NCBI GenBank assembly: GCA_937892955.1
Contig: CALBKH010000051.1
Coordinates: 22,892 to 86,891 of the forward strand
Source of the DNA: an uncultured Alphaproteobacteria bacterium
GTDB lineage: Bacteria; Pseudomonadota; Alphaproteobacteria; Rhizobiales; Ancalomicrobiaceae
DNA: 64,000 nucleotides
Direction of reading: 5' to 3'
Below the pieces are notes generated by a model. That model searched no databases, was not told the DNA's origin, and saw nothing but the letters and a program-made list of their open reading frames with translations. Of this stretch, positions 26,092 to 34,823 are shown piece by piece. The position numbers were made by a program, and so were the translations under genes. Position 1 is the first letter of the stretch. Each line of letters opens with the position of its first letter.

Positions 26092-27378
26092 ATGACCGAC
26101 CTCACCCGCCGCCTGCCCGCTTCCTGCTTCGCCTACGTCGACGGTGACCTCACCCTCGACGGCGTCAAGGTCGCGGACATCGCGAAGGAGGTCGGAACCC
26201 CTTTCTATCTCTATTCGGCCAAGCGCCTGCGCGAGAACTGGGCGCGGCTCGCCGATGCGTTGGCGCCTCTGAACGTCTCCATCCACTACGCCATGAAGGC
26301 CAACGCCAATCGCGCCGTGGTCGCGGTGCTGGCGAAGGAGGGCGCCGGCGCCGACATCGTCTCGGGCGGCGAGCTGACGCGGGCGCTCGATGCCGGCATT
26401 CCGGCCTCCAAGGTGGTGTTCTCCGGCGTCGGCAAGACCGACGAGGAGATCGCCCGGGCGCTCGAGGCGCAAATCCACCAGCTCAACGCCGAGTCCTACG
26501 AGGAACTGCACCGCATCGACGAGATCGCCCGCGCCCGTGGCGTGGTGGCGAGTGTCGCGCTGCGCGTCAACCCGGACGTCGACGCCGAGACCCACGCCAA
26601 GATCACGACCGGAAAGAAGGACAACAAGTTCGGCGTCGACGCCGATCGCCTCGCCGCGCTCGACAACGAGCTGAAGGCGATGGCCAACGTCCGCCTCGTC
26701 GGCCTCGCCGTCCACATCGGCTCGCAGATCCTGTCGACCCGTCCCTTCGCCGCGGCCTACGCCCGGGTGGCCGAGCTGACGCGCGAGCTGCGCGCCCGTG
26801 GTCACGCTCTCACCCGCCTCGACCTCGGCGGCGGCTTCGGCATCCCCTATCAGAACGAACTCGGCATCGATCCGGCCGACCTCGCCGCAACGATCCGCGA
26901 CACCGTCGGTGATCTCGGCTGCGAACTCGCCGTCGAACCAGGCCGTTCGATCGTCGCCGACGCCGGCGTGCTGGTGTCGAAGGTGGTCTTCGTCAAGGAC
27001 GGCGGCTCGCTGCAGTTCGCCGTGCTCGACGGCGCGATGAACGACCTGATGCGCCCGGCGATGTACGACAGCCACCACGACATCGTGCCCGTCCGCGAGC
27101 CGGCCGCCGGCGCCGAGCCGATCGAATACGACGTCGTCGGGCCGATCTGCGAATCCTCCGACACCTTCGCCAAGCGGCGAAAGCTGCCGCCGCTCAGCCC
27201 CGGCGACCTCGTCGCACTGGCAACCGCCGGGGCCTACGGCGCCACCATGTCGGGCACCTACAATGCCCGCCCGCTGATCCCCGAAGTGCTGGTCGACGCC
27301 GGCCGCTTCGCCGTCACCCGCAAGCGCGTCACCGTCGAGGAACAGCTCGGCTGGGAGAGCGTGCCGGCCTGGCTGTGA
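26092..27378 (+). CDS. lysA: Diaminopimelate decarboxylase
   Basis: A 428-residue PLP enzyme for the last step of lysine synthesis. The PLP lysine is in IHYAMKANANRAV at about residue 64. The family segments VSGGELTRAL, HIGSQI, DLGGGFGIPY, EPGRSIVADAG and the substrate-binding CESSDTF are all present. The start MTDLTRRLPASCFAYVDGDL at 26092 aligns with homologues; the frame is open to 25954 but is atypical there. The 225-base leader has an AT-richer patch (25955-26000) that may hold the promoter. A repeat element follows. Confidence 0.96.
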   Translation: MTDLTRRLPASCFAYVDGDLTLDGVKVADIAKEVGTPFYLYSAKRLRENWARLADALAPLNVSIHYAMKANANRAVVAVLAKEGAGADIVSGGELTRALDAGIPASKVVFSGVGKTDEEIARALEAQIHQLNAESYEELHRIDEIARARGVVASVALRVNPDVDAETHAKITTGKKDNKFGVDADRLAALDNELKAMANVRLVGLAVHIGSQILSTRPFAAAYARVAELTRELRARGHALTRLDLGGGFGIPYQNELGIDPADLAATIRDTVGDLGCELAVEPGRSIVADAGVLVSKVVFVKDGGSLQFAVLDGAMNDLMRPAMYDSHHDIVPVREPAAGAEPIEYDVVGPICESSDTFAKRRKLPPLSPGDLVALATAGAYGATMSGTYNARPLIPEVLVDAGRFAVTRKRVTVEEQLGWESVPAWL

Positions 27379-27395
27379 GGGCAGGGACGGACGTC

Positions 27396-27549
27396 CCTTC
27401 TCCCCTTGCGGGAGAAGGTGCCCGAAGGGCGGATGAGGGGTCCGAGCCTCTCCACGCCGCACTGCGTCGCTGAACCGCCGCGGTTGCCCCGCTTCGCGGC
27501 ACCCCCTCATCCGGCCCTGCGGGCCACCTCCCCCGCGAGGGGGACGGAA
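27396..27549. repeat. Inverted-pair intergenic repeat downstream of lysA
   Basis: The left unit (27396-27440) reads TTCTCCCCTTGCGGGAGAAG then a GCCCGAAGGGC hairpin and GGATGAGGGG. The right unit (27500-27549) is the same design in reverse: CCCCTCATCC, GGCCCTGCGGGCC, then CCCCGCGAGGGGG. Each unit is thus two small hairpins. This is a widespread intergenic repeat type in Hyphomicrobiales; a second copy lies at 60541-60710. It lies between the ends of lysA and the ABC exporter gene. Confidence 0.8.
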
Positions 27550-27611
27550 GACGGTGCCCCGGCCGGAGGTGATCGCGGAAGTAGCTGCGGTTCACAGACC
27601 CTACGACCCGC

Positions 27612-29423
27612 TCACTCCGTCCCGCTGCCGCCGTTGCGGAACTGCAGACGCGCCAGACGAGCGTAGAGCCCGTCCTTGGCCACCAGGGCCGCGTGGGTGC
27701 CCTCCTCGACGACCTTGCCGCCGTCGATGACCAGGATACGGTCGCAGGCGAGCACGGTGGCGAGGCGATGGGCGATGACCAGCGTCGTGCGGCCGACCAT
27801 CAGGCGTTCGAGTGCGGTGTGGACGGTCGCCTCGCTCTCGGCGTCGAGGGCGCTGGTCGCCTCGTCGAGGAGCAGGATCGGCGCGGCGCGCAGCACGGCG
27901 CGGGCGATGGCGAGGCGCTGGCGTTGGCCGCCGGAGAGCGTCACACCGCGTTCGCCGACCTGGGTTCCGTAGCCGTCGGGCAATGCCCCGACGAACTCGT
28001 CGACGAGCGCCGCCTTCGCCGCTTCGATCACGTCCGCGTCCGAGGCGTCGCGCCGGCCGTAGCGGATGTTCTCCATGATCGTGTCGGCGAAGATCACCGT
28101 GTCCTGCGGCACGATGGCAATGCGGTCGCGCACCGCCGTCGGATCGGCCGTCTTGACGTCGACCCCGTCGACCAGCACCCGGCCGCCGGTGGTGTCGTAG
28201 TAGCGCAGCAGCAGATGGAAAAGTGTCGATTTGCCCGCCCCCGAGGGGCCGACGAGGGCGATCTTCTCGCCCTTCTTCACGGCGATGTCGACGCCGTCGA
28301 GCACGGTTCGGTTCGGCGCACCGGGATAGGCGAAGCGCACGCCCTCGAAGGCGACCTCGCCGAGCGACGGCGACGGCATCGCCACCGGGAAGGCCGGGGC
28401 GGTGATCGACGGTTCCTCGTGGAGAAGCTCACCGAGCCGTTCGGCCGCACCCGCCCCTTGCGCGATCTCGCCCCACACCTGGGAGAGCTCGGAGAGCGCG
28501 CCGGCGGCGAAGACCGAGTAGAGCACGAACTGGGAGAGCGAACCGGGCGTCAGGCGGCCGGCGAGCACGTCGGTGGCGCCGATCCACAACACCGCCACCA
28601 CCGATCCGAAGACGGTGAAGATGGCGACCGCGGTCAGCCACGCCCGCGCCTTGGTCGATGAGCGCGCCGCCTCGAAGGCGCTCTCCACCGATCGGGCGAA
28701 ATGGGCGATCGCCGAGCCCTCGTTGGTGAAGGCCTGCAGCGTCCGCATCGCCCCGATGCTCTCCGAGGCGAAGGCGGCGGCCGAGGCCAGCGTGTCCTGG
28801 GCGAAGCGCGAACGGGCCCGCACCTTGCGCCCGAAGGCGACGAGCGGCAGCACGATCACGGGGATGGCCAGCAGCACCAGCCCGGAGAGGCGGGGGGAGG
28901 TGACGATCATCATCGCCACGGCGCCGATGAACAGGAAGAGGTTGCGCAGCGCGATCGAGGCCGAGGCGCCGACCGCCGACTTGATCTGCGTGGTGTCGGC
29001 GGTCAGACGCGACACGATCTCGCCCGACTGCGAGCGATCCCAGAAATCGGCCGAGAGCTTGGTCACATGGTCGAAGACCTGACGGCGCAGGTCGGCGACG
29101 ATGCGCTCGCCGAGCCAGGTGACGAGGTAGTAGCGGGTGGCGGAGGCGACGGCGAGCGCGCCGGCCAGGATCACCAGCATGGCGAAATAGCGATCGATGA
29201 AGGCGCCGTCGGCGGCGGAGAAGCCGTGGTCGATCATCCGCCGGATGGCGAGCGGCAGCAGCAGCGTCACCCCGGCGGCGGCCACCAGCGCCGCGAAGGC
29301 GGCGAGGACGTGGCCCTTGTGGCGGGCGAGGAACGGCAGGAGCGCCTTCAGCGGCTTGATCGAACGGCGGCGCGCCGCCGCGTCGTCGGGGGTCGCCGCA
29401 TCGGCGGAAGCGGATCTGCGCAC
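27612..29423 (-). CDS. ABC exporter, fused permease and ATPase (MsbA/lipid-multidrug type)
   Basis: A half-transporter of about 603 residues working as a homodimer. Six membrane helices lie in the first 320 residues (starting LLPFLARHKGHVLAAF), then the ATPase domain: Walker A LVGPSGAGKST, signature LSGGQRQRLAIARA, Walker B ILLLDEATSALD, and H-loop IAHRLATV. The substrate is unknown; relatives export lipids or drugs. The start is uncertain: the frame is open to 29759 with no family-like ATG. GTG at 29423 (VRRSASADAATPDD) with GAGGA upstream is preferred; GTG at 29459 is possible. Confidence 0.9.
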   Translation of the reverse strand: MRRSASADAATPDDAAARRRSIKPLKALLPFLARHKGHVLAAFAALVAAAGVTLLLPLAIRRMIDHGFSAADGAFIDRYFAMLVILAGALAVASATRYYLVTWLGERIVADLRRQVFDHVTKLSADFWDRSQSGEIVSRLTADTTQIKSAVGASASIALRNLFLFIGAVAMMIVTSPRLSGLVLLAIPVIVLPLVAFGRKVRARSRFAQDTLASAAAFASESIGAMRTLQAFTNEGSAIAHFARSVESAFEAARSSTKARAWLTAVAIFTVFGSVVAVLWIGATDVLAGRLTPGSLSQFVLYSVFAAGALSELSQVWGEIAQGAGAAERLGELLHEEPSITAPAFPVAMPSPSLGEVAFEGVRFAYPGAPNRTVLDGVDIAVKKGEKIALVGPSGAGKSTLFHLLLRYYDTTGGRVLVDGVDVKTADPTAVRDRIAIVPQDTVIFADTIMENIRYGRRDASDADVIEAAKAALVDEFVGALPDGYGTQVGERGVTLSGGQRQRLAIARAVLRAAPILLLDEATSALDAESEATVHTALERLMVGRTTLVIAHRLATVLACDRILVIDGGKVVEEGTHAALVAKDGLYARLARLQFRNGGSGTE

Positions 29424-29662
29424 GGGTCTGGCGTCCTCACCCTGGGTCTCGAGGCGCACGGGCCGCCTCGCGCGGGAGCCACGCGGGCTCCCCGGCTTCT
29501 GAGATGCCTGTTCATTGACCCGAACGGCGCTCCGGATCAAGTCCGACGTCGCCGCGGCGAGCGACACGATCCGGTGAAGAACCCGGCTCGGAACCGCGGT
29601 TTCGCGCCTCGCCGGCGCTTGTTCCCGGACGAGAGATGAGCTATGGATGCGCCCGAACCGAC

Positions 29663-29701
29663 GAGACGGCCGCAGGCGCCCGCACTGCGGCCTCGTTTTT
29701 C
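29663..29701 (+). promoter_or_regulatory. Terminator-like hairpin in the rpmE leader (possible attenuator)
   Basis: GGCCGCAG at 29668-29675 pairs with CTGCGGCC at 29685-29692, extended by GAG/CTC, and is followed by GTTTTTCG. It has the form of an intrinsic terminator reading on the plus strand, about 75 bases before rpmE. No plus-strand gene lies upstream for about 2.2 kb, so it would act on the rpmE transcript itself. L31 genes are autoregulated in other bacteria; attenuation here is inference. Confidence 0.45.
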
Positions 29702-29775
29702 GTCGAGCGCTCTTCAGATCGATCCTCGTCGCGCCCCGGGGCGCCGGATGGATCAGCACGGACGAGGACAGACCG

Positions 29776-29997
29776 ATGAAGCAGGGTATCCACCCCGACT
29801 ACCACACCATCAAGGTGGTGATGACCGACGGCACCGAGTTCTTCACTCGCTCGACCATGGGCAAGGACGGAGACACGCTGAACCTCGACATCGACCCGAA
29901 GTCGCATCCGGCGTGGACCGGCGGTTCGCAGCAGCTCCTCGATCGCGGCGGCCGCATCTCCAAGTTCAAGGACAAGTTCAAGGGCTTCGGTCTCTGA
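29776..29997 (+). CDS. rpmE: 50S ribosomal protein bL31
   Basis: A 73-residue large-subunit ribosomal protein that bridges to the 30S head. The sequence MKQGIHPDYHTIKVVMTDGT, then KSHPAWTGGSQQLLDRGGRI and KFKDKFKGFGL, is the alphaproteobacterial form. It has no cysteine, so it is the zinc-independent version. The ATG at 29776 follows GAGGACAGACCG. A terminator follows 30 bases after the stop. Confidence 0.97.
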   Translation: MKQGIHPDYHTIKVVMTDGTEFFTRSTMGKDGDTLNLDIDPKSHPAWTGGSQQLLDRGGRISKFKDKFKGFGL

Positions 29998-30027
29998 TCG
30001 ACCCTGGACGAGATGTCCGGACATGCG

Positions 30028-30055
30028 AACCCCGGCCCGAGAGGCCGGGGTTTTC
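30028..30055 (+). terminator. Intrinsic terminator of rpmE
   Basis: AACCCCGGCC at 30028-30037 pairs with GGCCGGGGTT, followed by TTCGTTT. It is a ten-base stem with a 5-base loop. Confidence 0.88.
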
Positions 30056-30109
30056 GTTTGCGCGGTGTCGTTTCGCGCCGGGCGCGTCTGAGCCCTCCGG
30101 CCTCCGCTA

Positions 30110-30988
30110 TCAGCGCCGCAGCCACAGCCCGACCCGCGGCCCGAAGACGTTGGTGACGAGCCCGGCGATCACCAGGACCGCACCGATCGCCTCGCGCCCG
30201 CCGATCGGCTCGCCGAGGACGAGGAAGGCGCTCGTGAGGCCGAAGACCGGCACCAGCAGCGAGAACGGCGCGACCGTCGCCGCCGGATGGCGCGACATCA
30301 GATGCGACCAGATGCCGAAGCCCAGCACCGTCGTCGGCCAAGCGAGATAGGCGACCGCGGCGATCGCCATCGGGGTCGGATGCGACAACGTGGCGACGAT
30401 CGCCTCGCCGCCTTCGAAGACCCACGACAGCGCGAACAGCGGCAAGGGCGCGACGAGGCTCGCCCAGACGACGAAGCCGAGCATGTCGATCCGCCCCGCC
30501 TTCTTGGTGATGATGTTGGCGAGCCCCCAGCAGGCCGCCGCCGCGAGCACCATCAGGAACGGCCCGAGCGGCGCACCGCCCCCTGTCCGCGTCGAGGCGA
30601 TCACCAGGATGCCGAGCGCCGCCACCGCCGCGCCGACGATCTGGATCGGCTTCGGCCTTTCGCCGAGGAGGAAGAAGGCGAGCCCCATGGTGAAGAAGGC
30701 CTGCATCTGCAGCACCAGCGACGAGAGGCCGGCCGGCATGCCGACCTTCATGCCGACGAACAACAGGCCGAACTTGACGACGCCGAGGACGAGACCGAAG
30801 GCGATCACCCAGCGTGCCGCACAGGCCGGCCGCTTCACGAAGAACACCGCCGGCAGCGCCGCGAAGAAGAAGCGCAGCCCGGTCAACAACAGTGGCGGCA
30901 CGTCGGCGACGCCGAGCTTGATGACGACGAAGTTGAAGCCCCAGATCGCCACCACGAGGACGGCGAGAAGAATGTCCCGAACCGGCAT
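30110..30988 (-). CDS. eamA: EamA-family exporter (O-acetylserine/cysteine type)
   Basis: A 292-residue inner-membrane DMT transporter with ten hydrophobic helices in two EamA halves. It is close to E. coli EamA: start VRDILLAVLVVAIWGFNFVV, then MPAGLSSLVLQMQAFFT, and VAPFSLLVPVFGLTSAFLVL in the second half. E. coli EamA exports cysteine-pathway metabolites; the same substrate range is a guess. The ATG at 30988 is 45 bases from the aminotransferase stop (31034) on the same strand, so the two are probably co-transcribed. Confidence 0.88.
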   Translation of the reverse strand: MPVRDILLAVLVVAIWGFNFVVIKLGVADVPPLLLTGLRFFFAALPAVFFVKRPACAARWVIAFGLVLGVVKFGLLFVGMKVGMPAGLSSLVLQMQAFFTMGLAFFLLGERPKPIQIVGAAVAALGILVIASTRTGGGAPLGPFLMVLAAAACWGLANIITKKAGRIDMLGFVVWASLVAPLPLFALSWVFEGGEAIVATLSHPTPMAIAAVAYLAWPTTVLGFGIWSHLMSRHPAATVAPFSLLVPVFGLTSAFLVLGEPIGGREAIGAVLVIAGLVTNVFGPRVGLWLRR

Positions 30989-31033
30989 GACGCTCTCCTC
31001 GGTCGCCCGTCGCGACCTTGCCGAACCGGAGCC

Positions 31034-32266
31034 TCAGCCGGCCATCCGCCCGATCAGCCGGCCGAGCCGGCCGATGCCCTCGGCGATCTGCGCCTCGTTG
31101 GGCGACGAGAAATTGAGGCGGATGGTGTTCGCCATCGCGTCGGTGGCGAAGAACGCCTTGCCGGGGACGAAGGCCACCCGCTCCTCGGCGATCGCCCGGG
31201 CGAGCAGGTCGGCGCCGTCGATGCCGGCCGGCAGCGTCACCCAGACGAAGAGGCCGCCCTCCGGATGGGTCCAGGTGGCACCCTTCGGCATCGAGGCGTC
31301 GAGTGCCGCCATCATCGCGTCGCGACGCTTGCCGTAGAGCGCCTTGGCGCGCTCGACGTTGGCCTCGTAGGTGGTCTCGGCGGTCTTCGCCATGACCATC
31401 TGGTTGAGCGTCGAGGAGTGCAGGTCGCCGGCCTGCTTGATCAGCACCAGCTTCTGGATCAGCGGCGTCGCCGCGACGATCCAGCCGACGCGCAGCGCCG
31501 GGACCAGCGTCTTGGAGAAGGTGCCGCAATAGATGGTGCGGGTCTTCTCGATGTCGCCGCCGTTGCGGGCGAGGTCGAGCGACAGGATCGACGGGCTCGG
31601 CTCGCCGTCGAAGCGCAGCGCCTGATAGGCGCTGTCCTCGATCACCGGAATCTCGAGTTCCTCGGCGAGATCGAGCAGCTTCTCGCGGCTCGCCAGCGGC
31701 ATGGTGATGCCGGTCGGATTGGCGTAGTCGGGCACGACATAGGCGAACTTGACCCGCCCGCCGTTCGCCGCCGCTGCACTCGCATAGGCCGCCGGCGTGG
31801 TGTTGCCACCGTCGAGGATGAGCCGGTCGTAGCGCGGCTCGTAGGAATTGAACGCCTGCAACGCACCGAGATAGGTCGGCGCCTCCACGAGCGCCGTGTC
31901 GCCCGGCGACAGGAACAGCTTGCCGAGGAAGTCGAGCCCCTGCTGCGAGCCGCAGGTGATCAGCACGTGGTCGGCGGTGCAGGGAACGCCGTTCCGACCC
32001 ATGAAGTCGACGATCCAGCGGCGAAGCGGCGCGTAGCCCTCGGAGACCGAGTACTGCAACGCCTGCGCCGCCTGCGCCGGATCGGCGAGGATCTCGTCCT
32101 GGGCGCGGCGAATGGCCTCGACCGGGAACAGCACCGGATCGGGGATGCCGCCGGCGAAGGAGATGATGTCCGGCTGGTCGAGGAGCTTCAGGAGCTCGCG
32201 GATCTCGGAGGCGCGCATGCGCTCCGAACGGGTGGCGAAGACATGGGACCAGTCGACCGCGGACAT
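31034..32266 (-). CDS. PLP-dependent aminotransferase, class I/II (2-aminoadipate transaminase-like)
   Basis: A 410-residue fold-type I aminotransferase. It resembles LysN/2-aminoadipate transaminases, which lack the GntR domain of MocR proteins: MRASEIRELLKLLDQPDIIS, FAGGIPDPVLFP, TCGSQQGLDFLGKLFL, YVVPDYANPTG, and the PLP lysine in YCGTFSKTLVPALRVGW at about residue 240. Which amino acid it uses is not determined. The start at 32266 follows AGGTGAG. It lies upstream of eamA on the same strand; an amino-acid link between the two is plausible. Confidence 0.9.
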   Translation of the reverse strand: MSAVDWSHVFATRSERMRASEIRELLKLLDQPDIISFAGGIPDPVLFPVEAIRRAQDEILADPAQAAQALQYSVSEGYAPLRRWIVDFMGRNGVPCTADHVLITCGSQQGLDFLGKLFLSPGDTALVEAPTYLGALQAFNSYEPRYDRLILDGGNTTPAAYASAAAANGGRVKFAYVVPDYANPTGITMPLASREKLLDLAEELEIPVIEDSAYQALRFDGEPSPSILSLDLARNGGDIEKTRTIYCGTFSKTLVPALRVGWIVAATPLIQKLVLIKQAGDLHSSTLNQMVMAKTAETTYEANVERAKALYGKRRDAMMAALDASMPKGATWTHPEGGLFVWVTLPAGIDGADLLARAIAEERVAFVPGKAFFATDAMANTIRLNFSSPNEAQIAEGIGRLGRLIGRMAG

Positions 32267-32336
32267 GAGGCTCACCTGTCGATTTCGAGGGTGGAGCACG
32301 CTAGGCCCGACCACGAAAAAGGTCAACAATACTGTC

Positions 32337-33587
32337 TTAAAATTTTCGCGGTTTCGCGCCCTGTTTCGCCGCTGCGCCGCCCGCTCTGCGACAGTTGGCG
32401 CGCGCCCGGCGCAGGACCGCGACACCGAGCGCGGTGAGAACCGCGAAGCCGGCCCCGGTGAGGAAGGTCGCCTGCGCCCCGAAGGCGTCCCACAGCCCGC
32501 CGGCGAGGAGGCTGGCGCCGAGCGCGGCGACACCGGTGACGAAGTTGAAGATGCCGAAGGCTGTGCCGCGGCGCGACGCCGGCGCGGCGTCGGCGACGAG
32601 AGCGGTGATCACCCCTTGCGTCAGCCCCATGTGCAGCCCCCAGGCGGCGACGCCGACCGCCGCCAGGACGAGGCCATCGGCGAAGGCGAGGGCCAGATCG
32701 CCGGCGATCAGCACCGCCAGCCCGACGAGCAGCGGCGCCGTCCGCCCCGCCTTGTCGGAGAGCGCCCCGGCCGGATAGGCCGCGATCGCGTAGACGACGT
32801 TCATCACCACCAGCACCAGCGGCACCAGCGCCGCCGGCAGCCCGACAGCGGACGCTTTCAGCACCAGGAAGGCCTCCGAGAAACGCGCCAGACCGAACAC
32901 CGCCGCGACCGCCACCACGCCCCAGAAGGCACCGCCGAGCGGCACCCGCCCGTCGACCGGATCGTCGGGATCACCCTCCGCCGCGGGTCGAGCCACGTCC
33001 TCGACGCCGAAGACCAGCAGCGCCACCGCCACGAAGGCCGGCACCACCGCCACCCAGAAGACCAGGACGTAGGACCCGCCCGACGCCCACATCAGGACGA
33101 CGGCGAGGAACGGTCCCAGGAAGGCGCCGACCGTGTCGAGCGATTGCCGGAGCCCGAAGGCGGCGCCGCGCATGTCGGGGGGCGCGATGTCGGCGGCGAG
33201 CGCGTCGCGCGGCGCCCCGCGGATGCCCTTGCCGATGCGGTCGACGAACCGCGCCGCCGTCACCCAGGCGACCGAGGGCGCCAGCGGAAAGATCGGCTTG
33301 GTGAAGGCCGCCAGCCCGTAGCCGAGGACGGCGAGCCATTTGCGCGTGCCCAACCGGTCGGAGAGCGTGCCCGAGACGATCTTGACCAGCGAGGCCGTCG
33401 CCTCGGCGATGCCCTCGATGAAGCCGACGGTCAGGGTGGAGGCGCCGAGCACGGCGACGAGATAGACCGGCAGCAGCGCGTGGATCATCTCCGAGGAGAC
33501 GTCCATCGCCATCGACACCAGCCCGAGCACCCAGATGCCGCGCGGCAGGGCGGAAAGTCCGGTCTTCGCAGGGGTGGGAGGGGTCAT
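32337..33587 (-). CDS. MFS transporter
   Basis: A 416-residue major facilitator with twelve hydrophobic segments. The signature loop between helices 2 and 3 is present (GTLSDRLGTRKWLAVLGYG), and a weaker one lies in the second half (GALSDKAGRTAPLLVG). The early segment DVSSEMIHALLPVYLVAVLG and RFVDRIGKGIRGAPRDALAA are typical of a DHA1-like group whose substrate is unknown to me. The C-terminus is basic. It is 70 bases upstream of the aminotransferase on the same strand. Upstream (33588-33789) lies a degenerate piece of an inverted-pair repeat. Confidence 0.9.
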   Translation of the reverse strand: MTPPTPAKTGLSALPRGIWVLGLVSMAMDVSSEMIHALLPVYLVAVLGASTLTVGFIEGIAEATASLVKIVSGTLSDRLGTRKWLAVLGYGLAAFTKPIFPLAPSVAWVTAARFVDRIGKGIRGAPRDALAADIAPPDMRGAAFGLRQSLDTVGAFLGPFLAVVLMWASGGSYVLVFWVAVVPAFVAVALLVFGVEDVARPAAEGDPDDPVDGRVPLGGAFWGVVAVAAVFGLARFSEAFLVLKASAVGLPAALVPLVLVVMNVVYAIAAYPAGALSDKAGRTAPLLVGLAVLIAGDLALAFADGLVLAAVGVAAWGLHMGLTQGVITALVADAAPASRRGTAFGIFNFVTGVAALGASLLAGGLWDAFGAQATFLTGAGFAVLTALGVAVLRRARANCRRAGGAAAKQGAKPRKF

Positions 33588-33789
33588 CCTGGCCTCCGGC
33601 GAGGGGAAACACCCGGCGCTACGGTCGTCCGCGCCGCCGGAGTTCGCACCTTCCTTCCCCCCTCGCGGGAGAAGGGCTTCCGCCCCGACGTCTCCGGCGT
33701 TCCCGCGACCAGCGACACGACGAAACGGCCGGAACCGCCACCCTCCGCGGCTCGCCTTCGGCGACCCACGGATAGAGCCGCTGCCCGCC

Positions 33790-34629
33790 TCACTCCGCCG
33801 CCGGCTTCGATGCCTCTTCGCTCTCGCGCTTCTCCTGGATCTTCAACTCCTCGAGCCGCGGCATCGAGACGATCGAATAGCCCGAATCGACGAAGTGAAC
33901 CTCGCCGGTGACGCCGGTCGAGAGATCGGAGAGAAGATAGAGCGCCGTGCCGCCCACTTCCTCGATCGAAACCGTGCGACCGAGCGGCGAATTGCGCTTC
34001 TGGAAATTGTACATGAGGCGGGCATCCGCCACACCGGCACCGGCCAACGTGCGCACCGGCCCGGCCGAGATGGCGTTGACGCGGATGTTCTCGAGCCCGA
34101 AGTCCATGGCGAGATAGCGCACCGAGGACTCGAGCGCCGCCTTGGCGACGCCCATGACGTTGTAGTTCGGCATCACCCGGGTCGAGCCGCCGTAGGTCAG
34201 CGTGATGATCGAGCCGCCGTTCGGCATCATCGCCGCCGCACGCTTGGCCACTTCGGTGAAGGAGAAGCACGAGATCACCATGGTGCGCGAGAAGTTCTCG
34301 CGGGAGGTGTCGGCATAGCGGCCCTTGAGCTCGTTCTTGTCGGAGAAGCCGATCGAGTGGACGAGGAAATCGATCGTCCCCCACTTCTCCTTCAGCGCCT
34401 CGAACACCGCGTCGACCGAGGCGATGTCCTCGACGTCACAAGGCAGCACCACGTCCGAGCCGACGGTCGCGGCGAGCGGACGGAGCCGCTTGCCGAAGGC
34501 CTCGCCCTGATAGGTGAAGGCCAGTTCGGCGCCGTGCTCGGCGAGCTTCTTGGCGATGCCCCAGGCGATCGAATGGTCGTTCGCGACCCCCATCACGAGG
34601 CCGCGCTTCCCCGCCATGATCCCGCTCAT
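33790..34629 (-). CDS. fabI: Enoyl-ACP reductase FabI (NADH)
   Basis: A 279-residue enzyme for the last reduction step of fatty-acid elongation. The nucleotide-binding start is GLVMGVANDHSIAWGIAKKL. The active site Tyr-x6-Lys is in NYNVMGVAKAALE at about 156-168, and VHSIGFSDKNELKGRY is the FabI version of the NAG segment. The protein is cytoplasmic. The start at 34629 follows AAGGAGCATCC. It lies downstream of fabB and fabA on the same strand: the conserved fabA-fabB-fabI set of Hyphomicrobiales next to irr. Confidence 0.96.
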   Translation of the reverse strand: MSGIMAGKRGLVMGVANDHSIAWGIAKKLAEHGAELAFTYQGEAFGKRLRPLAATVGSDVVLPCDVEDIASVDAVFEALKEKWGTIDFLVHSIGFSDKNELKGRYADTSRENFSRTMVISCFSFTEVAKRAAAMMPNGGSIITLTYGGSTRVMPNYNVMGVAKAALESSVRYLAMDFGLENIRVNAISAGPVRTLAGAGVADARLMYNFQKRNSPLGRTVSIEEVGGTALYLLSDLSTGVTGEVHFVDSGYSIVSMPRLEELKIQEKRESEEASKPAAE

Positions 34630-34823
34630 GGATGCTCCTTCGGATGTCCCCTGCCACCGTCACACCCGCCGGCTCGACCCCTCCCGAGGAGAAGCCGTCC
34701 GTCGCGGCCGGACAGCGATGTTACGATCTCGTTGCAATGAGATGACGGCTTTTTTCGGGCCGCCGTCGAGCCACCCGAAGAGAGACGTCCGATTCCCCCG
34801 CCGCCCGTCGCGAGCGGCGTCGA

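Noticed and set aside
33640..33690. Half of an inverted-pair repeat upstream of the fabI stop
   Set aside because: Only a degenerate CTTCCCCCCTCGCGGGAGAA-like piece remains; no inverted partner found, so not listed as a feature.
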